The notes: a model not told the origin generated them from the sequence alone. A stretch of 16,092 bases of DNA from Acholeplasmataceae bacterium (GCA_023230825.1 JALNWO010000023.1:1-16092), one strand, 5' to 3'. Shown: positions 7,583 to 15,718, counted from the first letter of the stretch. Numbers and translations are program-made.

Positions 7583-7611
7583 ATTTTACCACAATTAGAT
7601 GGTTCTCTCAA
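7583..7611 (-). promoter_or_regulatory. sigmaA promoter of the unknown-yczE-deoCD-M16 operon
   Basis: On the minus strand TTGAGA (7606-7611) and TAAAAT (7583-7588) are separated by exactly 17 bases, and TGG precedes the -10 (extended -10). The -35 lies over the surE stop codon, so the operon can start independently of the surE/ileS transcript. The ATG of the 285-aa gene is 24 bases beyond the -10. Confidence 0.75.
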
Positions 7612-8348
7612 TGTTGTTCATCTCGTAAAATTTTTTTAATGTATGCATGATCAGTTCGATCAAGTTTCAGTGGTGTCATCGAAATATAACCATTCTCATA
7701 AGCGACAACATCACTATCAGGATGTTCTTCGTAATGAATCAAACTGCTTTTAATGTAATAAACATCGGTTTTTTCTGAAAGCGTAAATTCGGTATGTTGG
7801 AGTCTTAATCCTTGGTTCGTTATTTTAACACCCTGTGGTCTTGCGAAAGACGCTTTTGGAAAGTTAATGTTAAGAATACCATTAAACTGATACACTTTCG
7901 TTTCTAAAATTTCGTCGAATAGTTTATATGTTTCGTCAAATAAATAAGGTAGATGAACATCAGCAGCGGAAATTGCAATGGCATCGATACCTAAAATCTT
8001 CGCTTCAATGGCGGCCGCTACTGTACCAGAATAAAGGACATCACTGGCGATGTTTACACCATGATTAATCCCTGATACAACCAAGTCAAAATCGACATTA
8101 AAAAACTTTAACCCCATACGGACTGCATCTGCTGGCGTTCCGTTTACAACGAGCGTTTCAGTCGTTCCAATTAAAGGATCAATATCGTATGCTTCAATTT
8201 TGTTCGTAATCGTAATTGCTTGACTTTGCCCACTTTGTGGTTCTTTTGGTGCAGCAACATATAAGTTGCCAAACGGGGCCAATGCTTTAATTAAAAGCGC
8301 TAAACCTTTGGCTTGATAGCCATCATCATTTACAATTAAAATATTCAT
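7608..8348 (-). CDS. surE: 5'/3'-nucleotidase SurE
   Basis: 246 aa, a standard SurE length. It dephosphorylates nucleoside monophosphates with a divalent metal in the cytoplasm. All four metal-site residues known from the family are seen at the expected places: D8 and D9 in MNILIVNDDG, S39 in PKEPQSGQS, and N95 in VSGINHGVN. The conserved VNGTPADAV and YSGTVAAAIE stretches are present. The ATG at 8348 is 2 bases after the ileS stop, with GGAG inside the last ileS codons, so it is translated from the ileS transcript and would share its T-box control. Confidence 0.96.
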   Translation of the reverse strand: MNILIVNDDGYQAKGLALLIKALAPFGNLYVAAPKEPQSGQSQAITITNKIEAYDIDPLIGTTETLVVNGTPADAVRMGLKFFNVDFDLVVSGINHGVNIASDVLYSGTVAAAIEAKILGIDAIAISAADVHLPYLFDETYKLFDEILETKVYQFNGILNINFPKASFARPQGVKITNQGLRLQHTEFTLSEKTDVYYIKSSLIHYEEHPDSDVVAYENGYISMTPLKLDRTDHAYIKKILRDEQH

Positions 8349-8350
8349 TT

Positions 8351-11050
8351 TTATTCTCCGTTAACAATTTGGTGGCATCGATCGCAAAGCCCATTTTCAT
8401 GAACGTGATCGACTACATTCCAACATCTATCACAAGTAAAGCCATCAGCTTTTCTTACTTCAACAGCGAGTTCCTCGCCCAAAGTAACATTAACTTTTGA
8501 AACAATAAAGACTTGTTTCATATCTGAAACGAGCCGTTTTAGCACGTCTTGTTGAGTTTTTGTAATCGTTAAATCGACTTCAGCTTGTAGCGATTTACCA
8601 ATGAGTTTTTGTTCTCTTGCTTCTTCTAAACGTTTTAGAACAGCATGACGAACTTCTTCCAATGTATCAAAAGCTGTTAATAATTCGCTTTCTTTTATTA
8701 CATAAGGCTTTGGCAAACGTTCTAAGTAAATATTCGCTTTCTTTTCACCAGGTAAGTATTCATAGGCTTCATGCGTTGTATGGGGGATAATCGGTGTCAA
8801 CAATTTCAAAAGTCCAGTAATCATATCGTATAAAGCAGATTGGACACTACGTCTTTGGTGACTGTCCTTCTTTTCAATATACAAAATGTCTTTCGTATAA
8901 TCTAAATAGTAAGCGCTTAATTCGTTTGTTGAAAAGGCGACAATGTTGCGATAAACACGGTCAAATTGATAATTGTCGTATGCGGTTAATAATTGGTTTG
9001 CCAGTTGTTGGTATTTAAGAGTGATAACTTGATCTAACTTATTTCGTTTTTCTAAAGGAAGATAATCTTTTTCTGGGTCAAAATCACTAATATTGCCTAA
9101 AACAAAACGAATGGTGTTACGGATTTTTCGGTATCCTTCAGCGATTTGCGTCATCATTTCATTTGAAATCCGCACATCGGCTTGATAATCAACAGATGCA
9201 ACCCATAATCTTAAAATATCTGCACCTTGTTGTTTAACGATTTTGTTAGGATCGATGACGTTACCCAATGATTTACTCATTTTTTTACCGTATCCATCTA
9301 AAACAAAACCGTGCGAAACCACTTGTTTATAAGGTGTATGTCCAAAAGCAGCCACTGCTGTTGTTAACGATGAGTTAAACCATCCTCTATACTGATCTGA
9401 CCCCTCTAAATATAAATCAGCAGGGTACGTTAAACCACGGGCTTCTAAAAGAGAGTGAGAAGTCCCTGAGTCAAACCAAACGTCCATTGTATCAGTTTCT
9501 TTGCGGAAAAGGTGATTCGGACTACCTGGGTGGGTATATCCCTTTGGTAAGAGTTCATGCCCTTCTTTTTCAAACCAGACATTTGATCCGTGTTTGGCAA
9601 ACAGGGTTGCGATATGTTCTAAAACTTGTTGGTCTAAAATGGGTTCGTCATTTTCAGTGTATAAAATGGGTAGAGGAACACCCCAAATTCTTTGACGTGA
9701 AATCACCCAGTCTTCTCGCGCTTCAATCATGTTGGAAATTCTTAGTTCACCCCATAAAGGAAGCCACTTAATTTTTTTTACTTCATCTAATAGTTCTTTT
9801 TTAATTTTGTCAATCGACGCGAACCACTGGGGTGTCGCCCGAAAAATGACCGGTTGATTGGTTCTCCAGTCGTGCGGGTATGAGTGAGTAAATTTTTCTT
9901 GGAAAAGTAAGACACCAGCCTCATGAAGAGCCTCAACAATTTTTTGATTCGCTTCTTCATAATACATCCCAGAAAAAGGACCCGCTTCTTTTGTCATATA
10001 GCCACGATCATCAACAGGAGATAAAATATCGAGTTCATATTGACGACCAATGCGGTAGTCATCCTCGCCGTGCCCAGGGGCTGTATGAACCAAGCCTGTT
10101 CCATCTTCATCAGAGACATGGTCGCCAACAATAACAGGGGATAAACGATCGTATAAAGGATGACGATATTGTTCATTTTCTAATTCGTAGCCTTTAAATT
10201 TATGGATTATTTGTGGTTTTTCAAATCCAAGTTTTTCAATAACTGCATTTAGGAGTGATTCAGCAACAACATATTTTTTATGATGAACTGAAAAGAGAAC
10301 ATAATTAAAATCTGGATGAACAGAAATCGCTAAGTTCGCAGGAATTGTCCACGGTGTTGTTGTCCAAATCAAGTAAGATGCGTCTTTTAGAAGTGGTGTT
10401 TTTGTAACAGCTGGGAAAGCAACATAAATTGAAATCGATTCTTTATCATGATATTCGATTTCCGCTTCAGCAAGCGCTGTTTCAGAAGATGGTGACCAAT
10501 AAACTGGCTTTAGGCCTTTATAAATAAGACCTTTTTCAACCATTTTCGCAAAGACATGGATTTGTCTTGCTTCATAGTCACTCGTCAAAGTTAAATAAGG
10601 TGTATCCCATTCACCGAGAATTCCTAAACGTTTAAATTGTTCTCTTTGGATTTCCATTTGTTTATGCGCATAAGCAGCACATAACTTGCGATATTCAATC
10701 AAAGATAATTCTTTCCGGCGAACACCTTCTCGAGCTAAAGCTGTTTCAATTGGTAAACCATGAGTGTCCCATCCTGGGATATAAGGGGTATGGTGACCCT
10801 TCATGGTTTGGTAACGCAAAACAAAATCCTTTAAGATTTTATTTAAAGCATGACCCACATGGATGTCTCCATTGGCGTAGGGAGGTCCATCATGTAAAAT
10901 GAAAAGAGGATTGCCTTTATTTTGAGCAATGACTTGATTGTACAATTGCATTTCTTCCCATTCTTTTTGGTAGTCTACTTCTTTTACGCCTAAATTACCA
11001 CGCATCGGAAATGCTGTATTTGGCATGTTTAATGTGTCTTTATAATCCAT
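8351..11050 (-). CDS. ileS: isoleucyl-tRNA synthetase
   Basis: 899 aa, close to the usual bacterial size. It charges tRNA-Ile with isoleucine. The class-I HIGH motif is HVGH (64-67) in PPYANGDIHVGHALN, and KMSKS is at 590-594. The editing (CP1) region includes WTTTPWTIPANLA and the GTGLVHTAPGHGEDD motif. At the C-terminus four cysteines, C873, C876, C889 and C892 (CDRC...CDRC), form the zinc ribbon of bacterial IleRS of the mupirocin-sensitive type. The ATG at 11050 has AAGGAG 6 bases upstream. It is preceded by a T-box leader, so expression should rise when tRNA-Ile is uncharged. The intact zinc site here contrasts with the lost one in Tgt. Confidence 0.99.
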   Translation of the reverse strand: MDYKDTLNMPNTAFPMRGNLGVKEVDYQKEWEEMQLYNQVIAQNKGNPLFILHDGPPYANGDIHVGHALNKILKDFVLRYQTMKGHHTPYIPGWDTHGLPIETALAREGVRRKELSLIEYRKLCAAYAHKQMEIQREQFKRLGILGEWDTPYLTLTSDYEARQIHVFAKMVEKGLIYKGLKPVYWSPSSETALAEAEIEYHDKESISIYVAFPAVTKTPLLKDASYLIWTTTPWTIPANLAISVHPDFNYVLFSVHHKKYVVAESLLNAVIEKLGFEKPQIIHKFKGYELENEQYRHPLYDRLSPVIVGDHVSDEDGTGLVHTAPGHGEDDYRIGRQYELDILSPVDDRGYMTKEAGPFSGMYYEEANQKIVEALHEAGVLLFQEKFTHSYPHDWRTNQPVIFRATPQWFASIDKIKKELLDEVKKIKWLPLWGELRISNMIEAREDWVISRQRIWGVPLPILYTENDEPILDQQVLEHIATLFAKHGSNVWFEKEGHELLPKGYTHPGSPNHLFRKETDTMDVWFDSGTSHSLLEARGLTYPADLYLEGSDQYRGWFNSSLTTAVAAFGHTPYKQVVSHGFVLDGYGKKMSKSLGNVIDPNKIVKQQGADILRLWVASVDYQADVRISNEMMTQIAEGYRKIRNTIRFVLGNISDFDPEKDYLPLEKRNKLDQVITLKYQQLANQLLTAYDNYQFDRVYRNIVAFSTNELSAYYLDYTKDILYIEKKDSHQRRSVQSALYDMITGLLKLLTPIIPHTTHEAYEYLPGEKKANIYLERLPKPYVIKESELLTAFDTLEEVRHAVLKRLEEAREQKLIGKSLQAEVDLTITKTQQDVLKRLVSDMKQVFIVSKVNVTLGEELAVEVRKADGFTCDRCWNVVDHVHENGLCDRCHQIVNGE

Positions 11051-11068
11051 GTTTTACTCCTTATATTA

Positions 11069-11262
11069 TAAATTTCGCCCTTAGCAATTCTAAGGACGAA
11101 ATCAAATTCCGCGGTACCACCTTAGTTCTAGATAAATCTAGCCCTTCGTTTGGATTTGCTCAAAAGTGATCAATAGGATTGTGTTTGTTGCTGGTCTCAC
11201 ACCGCCACCAGCTCGCTTCAACCTGAACAATCATAAAGGTGTCTTTCTCATCGCAAGATGAA
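11069..11262 (-). promoter_or_regulatory. T-box leader of ileS (Ile specifier AUC)
   Basis: On the minus strand the T-box sequence AGGTGGTACCGCGG lies at 11109-11122. The distal Stem I hairpin GCTGGT...GTGTGAGACCAGC lies around 11188-11212, and a Stem III-like hairpin CTAGAT/ATCTAG at about 11128-11141. Stem I returns through ATTGATCACTTTTGAGC; the triplet ATC at 11168-11170, followed by A, is the likely specifier and fits isoleucine. CCTTAG (start of the terminator stem) can pair either with CTAAGG at 11120-11125 (antiterminator) or with CTAAGG in the 13-bp terminator hairpin at 11072-11102. After the hairpin comes TTTATAATAT and then the ileS ribosome site, so the U-tract is weak. Confidence 0.95.
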
Positions 11263-11263
11263 C

Positions 11264-11605
11264 TTATTCAATAATGTCTGTTAAAAATGGTTGCATCGTC
11301 TGGTCTGCATATACATCTTGATTCGCAAACATAAAGACTTTTTCCCGGATGGGAACAATTTCTCCTTTGATGGCATAAACGACACCTGAGAAAAAGGCAA
11401 TGGCTTTGTTCGCTTCATCAATTTCAAGTTGGTCAAAACTTAAAATGAGAGGCGCTCCATCAAGCATTTGATCAGCTAAATGGGTTAAATAATGATCTTC
11501 ATCAGAACTCAGTTGTTCATAGACAATGCGTTCATATGTCGATTCTGTTTCTTTAAAGTCTGGTTTACTTTCAACTCTCTTTTTACGTTTACGAAAAAGT
11601 CCCAT
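11264..11605 (-). CDS. sepF: cell-division protein SepF (short form)
   Basis: 113 aa, about 40 residues shorter than B. subtilis SepF. The core GAPLILSFDQLEIDEANKA (50-68) and the following FFSGVVYAIKGEI...FMFANQDVY are the SepF beta-sandwich domain that forms rings and bundles FtsZ filaments. The N-terminus, MGLFRKRKKRVESKPDFKET, is short and strongly basic with only L3 and F4 as hydrophobic anchors. The usual amphipathic membrane-targeting helix and long linker are reduced. The gene follows yggS by 8 bases, with AGGAGG overlapping the yggS stop, and precedes the ileS T-box. Membership of the ftsZ transcript fits its role as a membrane tether for the FtsZ ring. Confidence 0.93.
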   Translation of the reverse strand: MGLFRKRKKRVESKPDFKETESTYERIVYEQLSSDEDHYLTHLADQMLDGAPLILSFDQLEIDEANKAIAFFSGVVYAIKGEIVPIREKVFMFANQDVYADQTMQPFLTDIIE

Positions 11606-11613
11606 AAAGCCTC

Positions 11614-12204
11614 CTATTTAAGTAATTCATAAAATTTTCTTCCGATTCTTAAATGAGTTGTTCCATATTGAATCGCAAGTTCATAATCATCGGTCATTCC
11701 CATAGATAAAGATGGTAATTGATACGTGTCTTGAAGAGCTTTTAATTGCTTAAAGGCGCGTTCTGTAACGACTTTATCATCAAGTTTTCCCATGGTCATA
11801 AAACCAATTACCTCTATTTTATCATATTTTTTTAATTCAAATAAAAAATCCGGTAAATTATTCGGATCGACACCACTTTTTTGGGATTCTTCTGTTAAGT
11901 TGACTTGAATGAAACACTTGAGTGGGGTTTCACGATATTTTTGAATTGTTTTTGCTAATGAGAGACGGTCTAACGTGTGTAAATAATCGAGTTCATTAAT
12001 AATCGTTTTAACTTTGTTTGACTGAAGATGACCAATAAAATGCCAAATAACGCTTAAATCATCGAGTTCTTTTTTTCTTTCTAATAAAACATGGGTCCGA
12101 TTTTCGCCAAAATCATGAAAACCTTGTTCATAAATCGACCTTAGTTGAGCTCCATCAAAATATTTAGAGGCACAAACAATCGTCCCTTGAAAATTTTCAA
12201 TCAT
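11614..12204 (-). CDS. yggS: YggS/YlmE-family PLP-binding protein, N-terminally short
   Basis: 196 aa against about 220-235 for the family (PLP homeostasis protein, fold-type III barrel). The PLP lysine is K14 in TIVCASKYF, and other family stretches are present: FGENR (about 32-36), WHFIGHLQSNK, FIQVNL, GFMTMG, SMGMTDDYELAIQYGTTHLRIG. Family members usually have about 20-25 residues more before the lysine. In this reading frame a TAA lies two codons before the ATG, so the first helix is really missing and not mis-called. The ATG overlaps the ychF stop (ATGA). All other motifs are intact, so it is probably a functional, trimmed protein. The equivalent gene in Bacillus (ylmE) also precedes sepF. 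Confidence 0.93.
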   Translation of the reverse strand: MIENFQGTIVCASKYFDGAQLRSIYEQGFHDFGENRTHVLLERKKELDDLSVIWHFIGHLQSNKVKTIINELDYLHTLDRLSLAKTIQKYRETPLKCFIQVNLTEESQKSGVDPNNLPDFLFELKKYDKIEVIGFMTMGKLDDKVVTERAFKQLKALQDTYQLPSLSMGMTDDYELAIQYGTTHLRIGRKFYELLK

Positions 12205-13298
12205 ACATTAAATCGAAAGAGAATAATGTCACCATCTTGGACAAGATACTCTTTCCCCTCCAATCGTATTTTACCTGCTTCTTTTGCGAGTTGAGGTGTT
12301 TTATATTTGAATAGGTCGGTATAAGACACGGTTTCAGCACGAATAAAGCCCCGCTCAAAATCACTGTGAATAATGCCGGCACATTCAGATGCTTTCATTC
12401 CTTTAGTAAAGGTCCAGGCTCTCACTTCATCCTCACCTGTTGTGAAAAAGGTTTCTAATCCTAGTAATTCATAACTTCTTTGAATGACTTGGTTGAGGCC
12501 AGATTGGTCCATCCCATAACTTGATAACAAAGCCAATTGTTCTTCTTTGTCTAAAGAGACCAATTCTTTTTCGACTTGGGCAGAGATTCCAATCACTTCA
12601 ATCCCTTTTTGTTCTGCATATTTTTTAAGTTTAACAAGAGAGGCATTTTCTTCTAAGTTTAACAAATCAGCTTCAGCAACATTCGCGATATAAATCATCG
12701 GCTTTAAGCTTAATAAATTAAAGTTTTTAATGGTTTTTAGTTCTAATTCATTAAACGAAAGAGAACGTGGACTTTTTTCTTGATCTAAAACAGTTTTAAT
12801 TTTTGATAAAACAGCTGCTTCAAAAACTGCTTCTTTAACATTTGCCTTCACTTTTTTGTCAAGTCTTCCTAATCTTCTTTCAACTGTTTCTAAATCAGCT
12901 AAAAAAAGTTCAAGTTCAATTGTTTCAATGTCACGAATGGGATCAACATTCCCATCAACATGAATGATGTTTTCATCATCAAAGCAACGCACCACCTGGG
13001 CAATCGCGTGAACTTCACGAATATAGCTTAAAAATTGGTTTCCTAAACCTTCACCCTGAGATGCGCCTTTTACTAAACCAGCGATATCAATAAATTGAAC
13101 CGAAGCAGGAATAATTTTTTCCGGATGATATAGGTTCGCTAAAAAGGTAAGTCTTGGGTCGTATACATTCACCATCCCCACATTGGGTTCAATGGTTGTA
13201 AAAGGATAATTAGCAGCTAATGCTTTCGCCTTTGTTAGCGCACTAAAAAGTGTTGATTTACCAACATTGGGTAATCCGATAATGCCTGTTTTTAACAT
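12201..13298 (-). CDS. ychF: OBG-type GTPase/ATPase YchF
   Basis: 365 aa from the ATG at 13298, the normal length. The P-loop is GLPNVGKST (8-16), the switch region reads NYPFTTIEPNVG, G3 is DIAGLVKGASQGEGLGN, and the NKxD position reads NVAE. The NxxE form is the change that makes YchF/Ola1 prefer ATP over GTP. The C-terminal TGS domain is intact (FTTGEDEVRAWTF...GIIHSDFERGFIRAE). GGAG stands 8 bases before this ATG. A TTG at 13310 would add four residues and overlap the ribosome site, so I reject it. The gene lies between a terminator after ftsZ and yggS, a place where typical Firmicutes do not have ychF. Confidence 0.97.
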   Translation of the reverse strand: MLKTGIIGLPNVGKSTLFSALTKAKALAANYPFTTIEPNVGMVNVYDPRLTFLANLYHPEKIIPASVQFIDIAGLVKGASQGEGLGNQFLSYIREVHAIAQVVRCFDDENIIHVDGNVDPIRDIETIELELFLADLETVERRLGRLDKKVKANVKEAVFEAAVLSKIKTVLDQEKSPRSLSFNELELKTIKNFNLLSLKPMIYIANVAEADLLNLEENASLVKLKKYAEQKGIEVIGISAQVEKELVSLDKEEQLALLSSYGMDQSGLNQVIQRSYELLGLETFFTTGEDEVRAWTFTKGMKASECAGIIHSDFERGFIRAETVSYTDLFKYKTPQLAKEAGKIRLEGKEYLVQDGDIILFRFNV

Positions 13299-13311
13299 AA
13301 GTGTCTCCAAT

Positions 13312-13333
13312 AAAAAAGGCTTTACGCCTTTTT
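13312..13333 (-). terminator. small terminator after ftsZ
   Basis: On the minus strand an 8-bp stem AAAAAGGC/GCCTTTTT with a 5-base loop (GTAAA) is followed by T and A. It overlaps the ftsZ stop codon and ends about 14 bases before the ychF start. With few GC pairs it is probably leaky, reducing but not stopping transcription into ychF-yggS-sepF. Confidence 0.55.
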
Positions 13334-14477
13334 AAAATTTTGATTTCTTCATCAGCCACGAGGGCAAATTGCGTTTTTTTCCATTTTGAACACCTTCGCG
13401 ATGATCATCTTCATCAGGATTGTGTTTTTCGATTAAGCCTTCTTTCGTAATTTGAAGTTGCTCAGTCGATGTTTTATTAAAGATAAGCGAAGGTAAATCT
13501 TCAATTGTTGTATCTTTCGCTTTTAATTCATAACCAGTCGCAATCACCGTGACGATCATTTCATCGTCAAAATCTTCGTTGACTGTTGTTCCATATATAA
13601 TGTTTAGTTCACGGTCAGTTGCATTTCTAATTTCAGCAAGCGCTTGACTTGTTTCAATTAACGTAATATTCGTCCCAGAAGTAATGTTTACAATGGCATC
13701 GGTTGCGCCATCAATGGATACTTCTAATAGTTTTGAATGAATTGCTTTTCGAGCAGCCTCTATGGCACGGTCTTCACCTGATGCAATACCCACGCCCATT
13801 AAAGCTGTTCCTTTATTTTCCATCACGGTACGAACGTCTGCAAAGTCTACATTAATTAATCCTGGCATTGCAATAATTTCAGCAATTCCTTGGACACCTT
13901 GTCTTAAAACGTTGTCTGATTCCCTAAAAGCATCAAGTAATTGTGTAGTTGCACCTGAGACAGATAAGAGTCGCTCATTTGGAACAACAATTAAAGTATC
14001 GACATGAGGTTTTAATTCTTCAAGACCGATAATCGCTGCTTGCATCCGAGCAGGCCCCTCAAAAGCAAACGGTTTGGTAACAATACCAATCGTTAAACAA
14101 CCCATCTCTTTCGCTTTTTGAGCAATCACAGGGGCTGCACCTGTTCCGGTTCCTCCACCCATACCACCAGTAATGAAAACCATGTCGGCGTCTTGTAAGA
14201 CTTCTTCAATTTCTTCAATAGATTCTAAAGCGGCTGCTTTGCCAACTTCGGCTTTAGCGCCAGCTCCTAAACCTCTTGTTAAATATTTTCCTAATTGGAT
14301 GCGCGTTTCGGCTTTGGACACTTTTAAAACTTGTGCATCTGTATTCATCGCAACAAAAGTGACGCCTTTGACGTCATTCTCAATCATACGATTGACAGCG
14401 TTACCGCCACCTCCACCGACACCAATAACCTTAATGACCGGTTTCTGATTGAAATTATCTGATTCGCCAAATACCAT
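13332..14477 (-). CDS. ftsZ: cell-division GTPase FtsZ
   Basis: 381 aa, normal length. The tubulin signature GGGTGTG is at 107-113, the N-terminal nucleotide loop [13 protein letters not shown] at 19-31, and the catalytic T7 loop NVDFADV at 209-215 with D211 and D214 present. A variable linker of about 40-50 residues leads to the C-terminal peptide [12 protein letters not shown], a divergent form of the usual D-I-P-x-F-x-R tail that binds partners such as SepF. The ATG at 14477 has a strong AGGAGG site. FtsZ polymerises at midcell into the division ring. SepF is encoded three genes downstream; no FtsA or cell-wall gene is seen in the window. Confidence 0.99.
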   Translation of the reverse strand: MVFGESDNFNQKPVIKVIGVGGGGGNAVNRMIENDVKGVTFVAMNTDAQVLKVSKAETRIQLGKYLTRGLGAGAKAEVGKAAALESIEEIEEVLQDADMVFITGGMGGGTGTGAAPVIAQKAKEMGCLTIGIVTKPFAFEGPARMQAAIIGLEELKPHVDTLIVVPNERLLSVSGATTQLLDAFRESDNVLRQGVQGIAEIIAMPGLINVDFADVRTVMENKGTALMGVGIASGEDRAIEAARKAIHSKLLEVSIDGATDAIVNITSGTNITLIETSQALAEIRNATDRELNIIYGTTVNEDFDDEMIVTVIATGYELKAKDTTIEDLPSLIFNKTSTEQLQITKEGLIEKHNPDEDDHREGVQNGKKRNLPSWLMKKSKF

Positions 14478-14530
14478 GAAATCACTCCTCCTAGTTATTA
14501 CTCTCTATTTTACACGATTTCTGATTGAAA
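14442..14530. repeat. 13-base exact direct repeat around the ftsZ start
   Basis: TTTCTGATTGAAA occurs at 14442-14454 and again at 14518-14530, 76 bases apart. The unit has short inverted ends (TTTC/GAAA). One copy is in the promoter region, the other covers ftsZ codons for FNQK. Confidence 0.6.
14507..14512 (-). promoter_or_regulatory. -10 element of a possible ftsZ promoter
   Basis: TAAAAT on the minus strand, 30 bases before the ftsZ ATG, in the 62-base gap after tgt. The -35 is poor. A 13-base sequence that recurs inside ftsZ lies in the spacer at 14518-14530. Confidence 0.45.
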
Positions 14531-14539
14531 ATAAAGTTT

Positions 14540-15655
14540 TTATTTCCTTTTGAAATAATTTGTCTGTTTTTCCATCTCTCGTTTGTAATCTAATAAACGG
14601 TTTTCTTTAATCGCTTGTCTAATTTCTTGCATTAAGTGTTTGATATATGCCAAGTTTTGATACGTTATAAGCCGCATTCCTAACGCCTCTTCAGCTTTAA
14701 AAAGATGACGTAAGTAACTTCTTGTGTAATTTGAAACCGGAGTTTTTAAATGCGGATCTAATACTTGGTAATCCTTTTCATATTGTTGGTTTTTTATAAC
14801 AATTTTTCCTTGGGTTGTTAGTGCTGTTCCATGTCGTGCATTTCTTGTTGGTAAAACACAATCAAACATGTCAATGCCGCGGATAACATTTTCAATCAAA
14901 TCATCCGGGGCACCAACGCCCATTAAATAGCGTGGTTTATCAAAAGGGAGGATAGGATTTAAAAAGGCAGTCACCTTGTACATCTCTGCTTTTGTCTCAC
15001 CGACTGAAAGACCTCCAATAGCATAACCAGGAAAATCCATTTCAATCAATTTTTCTGCGCAATATTGTCGTAAAGTTTCATTTAAACCACCTTGAACAAT
15101 CCCAAAAAGAGCTTGGTCAGTCGTTAAAGCATCCTGACCTCGTTTTGCCCATCTTAAAGTTCGCTCAACAGAAGTTTTCATATATTCATCTGATTCATAA
15201 GGTGGCGGACATTCATCAAAACTCATAATAATGTCGGCTCCCAAATCTTCTTGAATTTGAATCGCTTTTTCTGGTGATAAAAATAAGGGGGCTCCACTGC
15301 GGTGGTGTTTAAAATGGACACCATCTTCAGTAATTTTCCGGCGGTCTGTTAAAGAAAAAACTTGAAAACCACCACTGTCAGTTAAAACAGCTCCATCCCA
15401 ATTCATAAAGGGACGAATACCACCGTGGTCTTTAATAATATCAGATCCCGGTTGAACCCAAAGATGATATGTATTACCTAAAATAAGTCCTTCAGAAACG
15501 GCTTTAACTTCTTCAGGATCTAATGTTTTTACAGTTGCTTGTGTTCCTACAGGCATAAAAAAAGGCGTTTCAAAAACACCGTGTGGTGTTGTTAGCCGCC
15601 CTAAGCGAGCGCCACTTTGTTGACATACATGAAGAACTTCAAATTTGATACTCAC
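14540..15655 (-). CDS. tgt: tRNA-guanine transglycosylase lacking the zinc cysteines
   Basis: 371 aa. It exchanges guanine 34 of GUN-anticodon tRNAs for a queuine precursor. The catalytic base D93 ([11 protein letters not shown]), the nucleophile D265 ([14 protein letters not shown]) and the base-binding DECPPP (147-152) are present. LSVGE (216-220), with V218 and C149, is the bacterial type associated with preQ1, not queuine. Oddly, the zinc site is gone: where family members read C-x-C-x-x-C before NYTRAYIRHL, this protein reads [19 protein letters not shown] (300-318). It has no cysteine there and is one residue shorter; only the histidine (H317) remains. The start is a GTG at 15655 with AAAGGATGATG upstream; in-frame TGA codons lie just before it. 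It is divergent from a queT-like gene. Confidence 0.96.
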   Translation of the reverse strand: MSIKFEVLHVCQQSGARLGRLTTPHGVFETPFFMPVGTQATVKTLDPEEVKAVSEGLILGNTYHLWVQPGSDIIKDHGGIRPFMNWDGAVLTDSGGFQVFSLTDRRKITEDGVHFKHHRSGAPLFLSPEKAIQIQEDLGADIIMSFDECPPPYESDEYMKTSVERTLRWAKRGQDALTTDQALFGIVQGGLNETLRQYCAEKLIEMDFPGYAIGGLSVGETKAEMYKVTAFLNPILPFDKPRYLMGVGAPDDLIENVIRGIDMFDCVLPTRNARHGTALTTQGKIVIKNQQYEKDYQVLDPHLKTPVSNYTRSYLRHLFKAEEALGMRLITYQNLAYIKHLMQEIRQAIKENRLLDYKREMEKQTNYFKRK

Positions 15656-15673
15656 AATCCATCATCCTTTGTA

Positions 15674-15702
15674 TTGCTATTATAACATAATTTTGTTAGA
15701 AT
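15674..15702 (+). promoter_or_regulatory. promoter of the queT-like gene
   Basis: TTGCTA (15674-15679) and TAGAAT (15697-15702) are 17 bases apart on the plus strand. Transcription would start near 15709, just before the riboswitch-like stem. Confidence 0.6.
15679..15684 (-). promoter_or_regulatory. extended -10 of the tgt promoter
   Basis: On the minus strand TGTTATAAT gives a perfect TATAAT with the TGN extension, 23 bases before the tgt GTG start. No clear -35 is seen, as is common for extended -10 promoters. It abuts the -35 of the opposite queT promoter. Confidence 0.6.
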
Positions 15703-15718
15703 AGACGCGTATTTCACT

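Noticed and set aside
12197..12382. 61-codon minus-strand frame at the end of ychF
   Set aside because: Lies almost wholly inside ychF in another frame; ychF and yggS explain the sequence.
13299..13310. TTG start for ychF four codons upstream
   Set aside because: It overlaps the GGAG site; the ATG at 13298 gives the standard family N-terminus and length.
13762..14448. Two open plus-strand frames (81 and 91 codons) opposite ftsZ
   Set aside because: They are antisense shadows of a strongly conserved gene, have no ribosome site and no recognisable product.
14531..14548. AT-only hairpin just after tgt as a terminator
   Set aside because: The stem is seven A/T pairs only and is not followed by a T-run; too weak to call.
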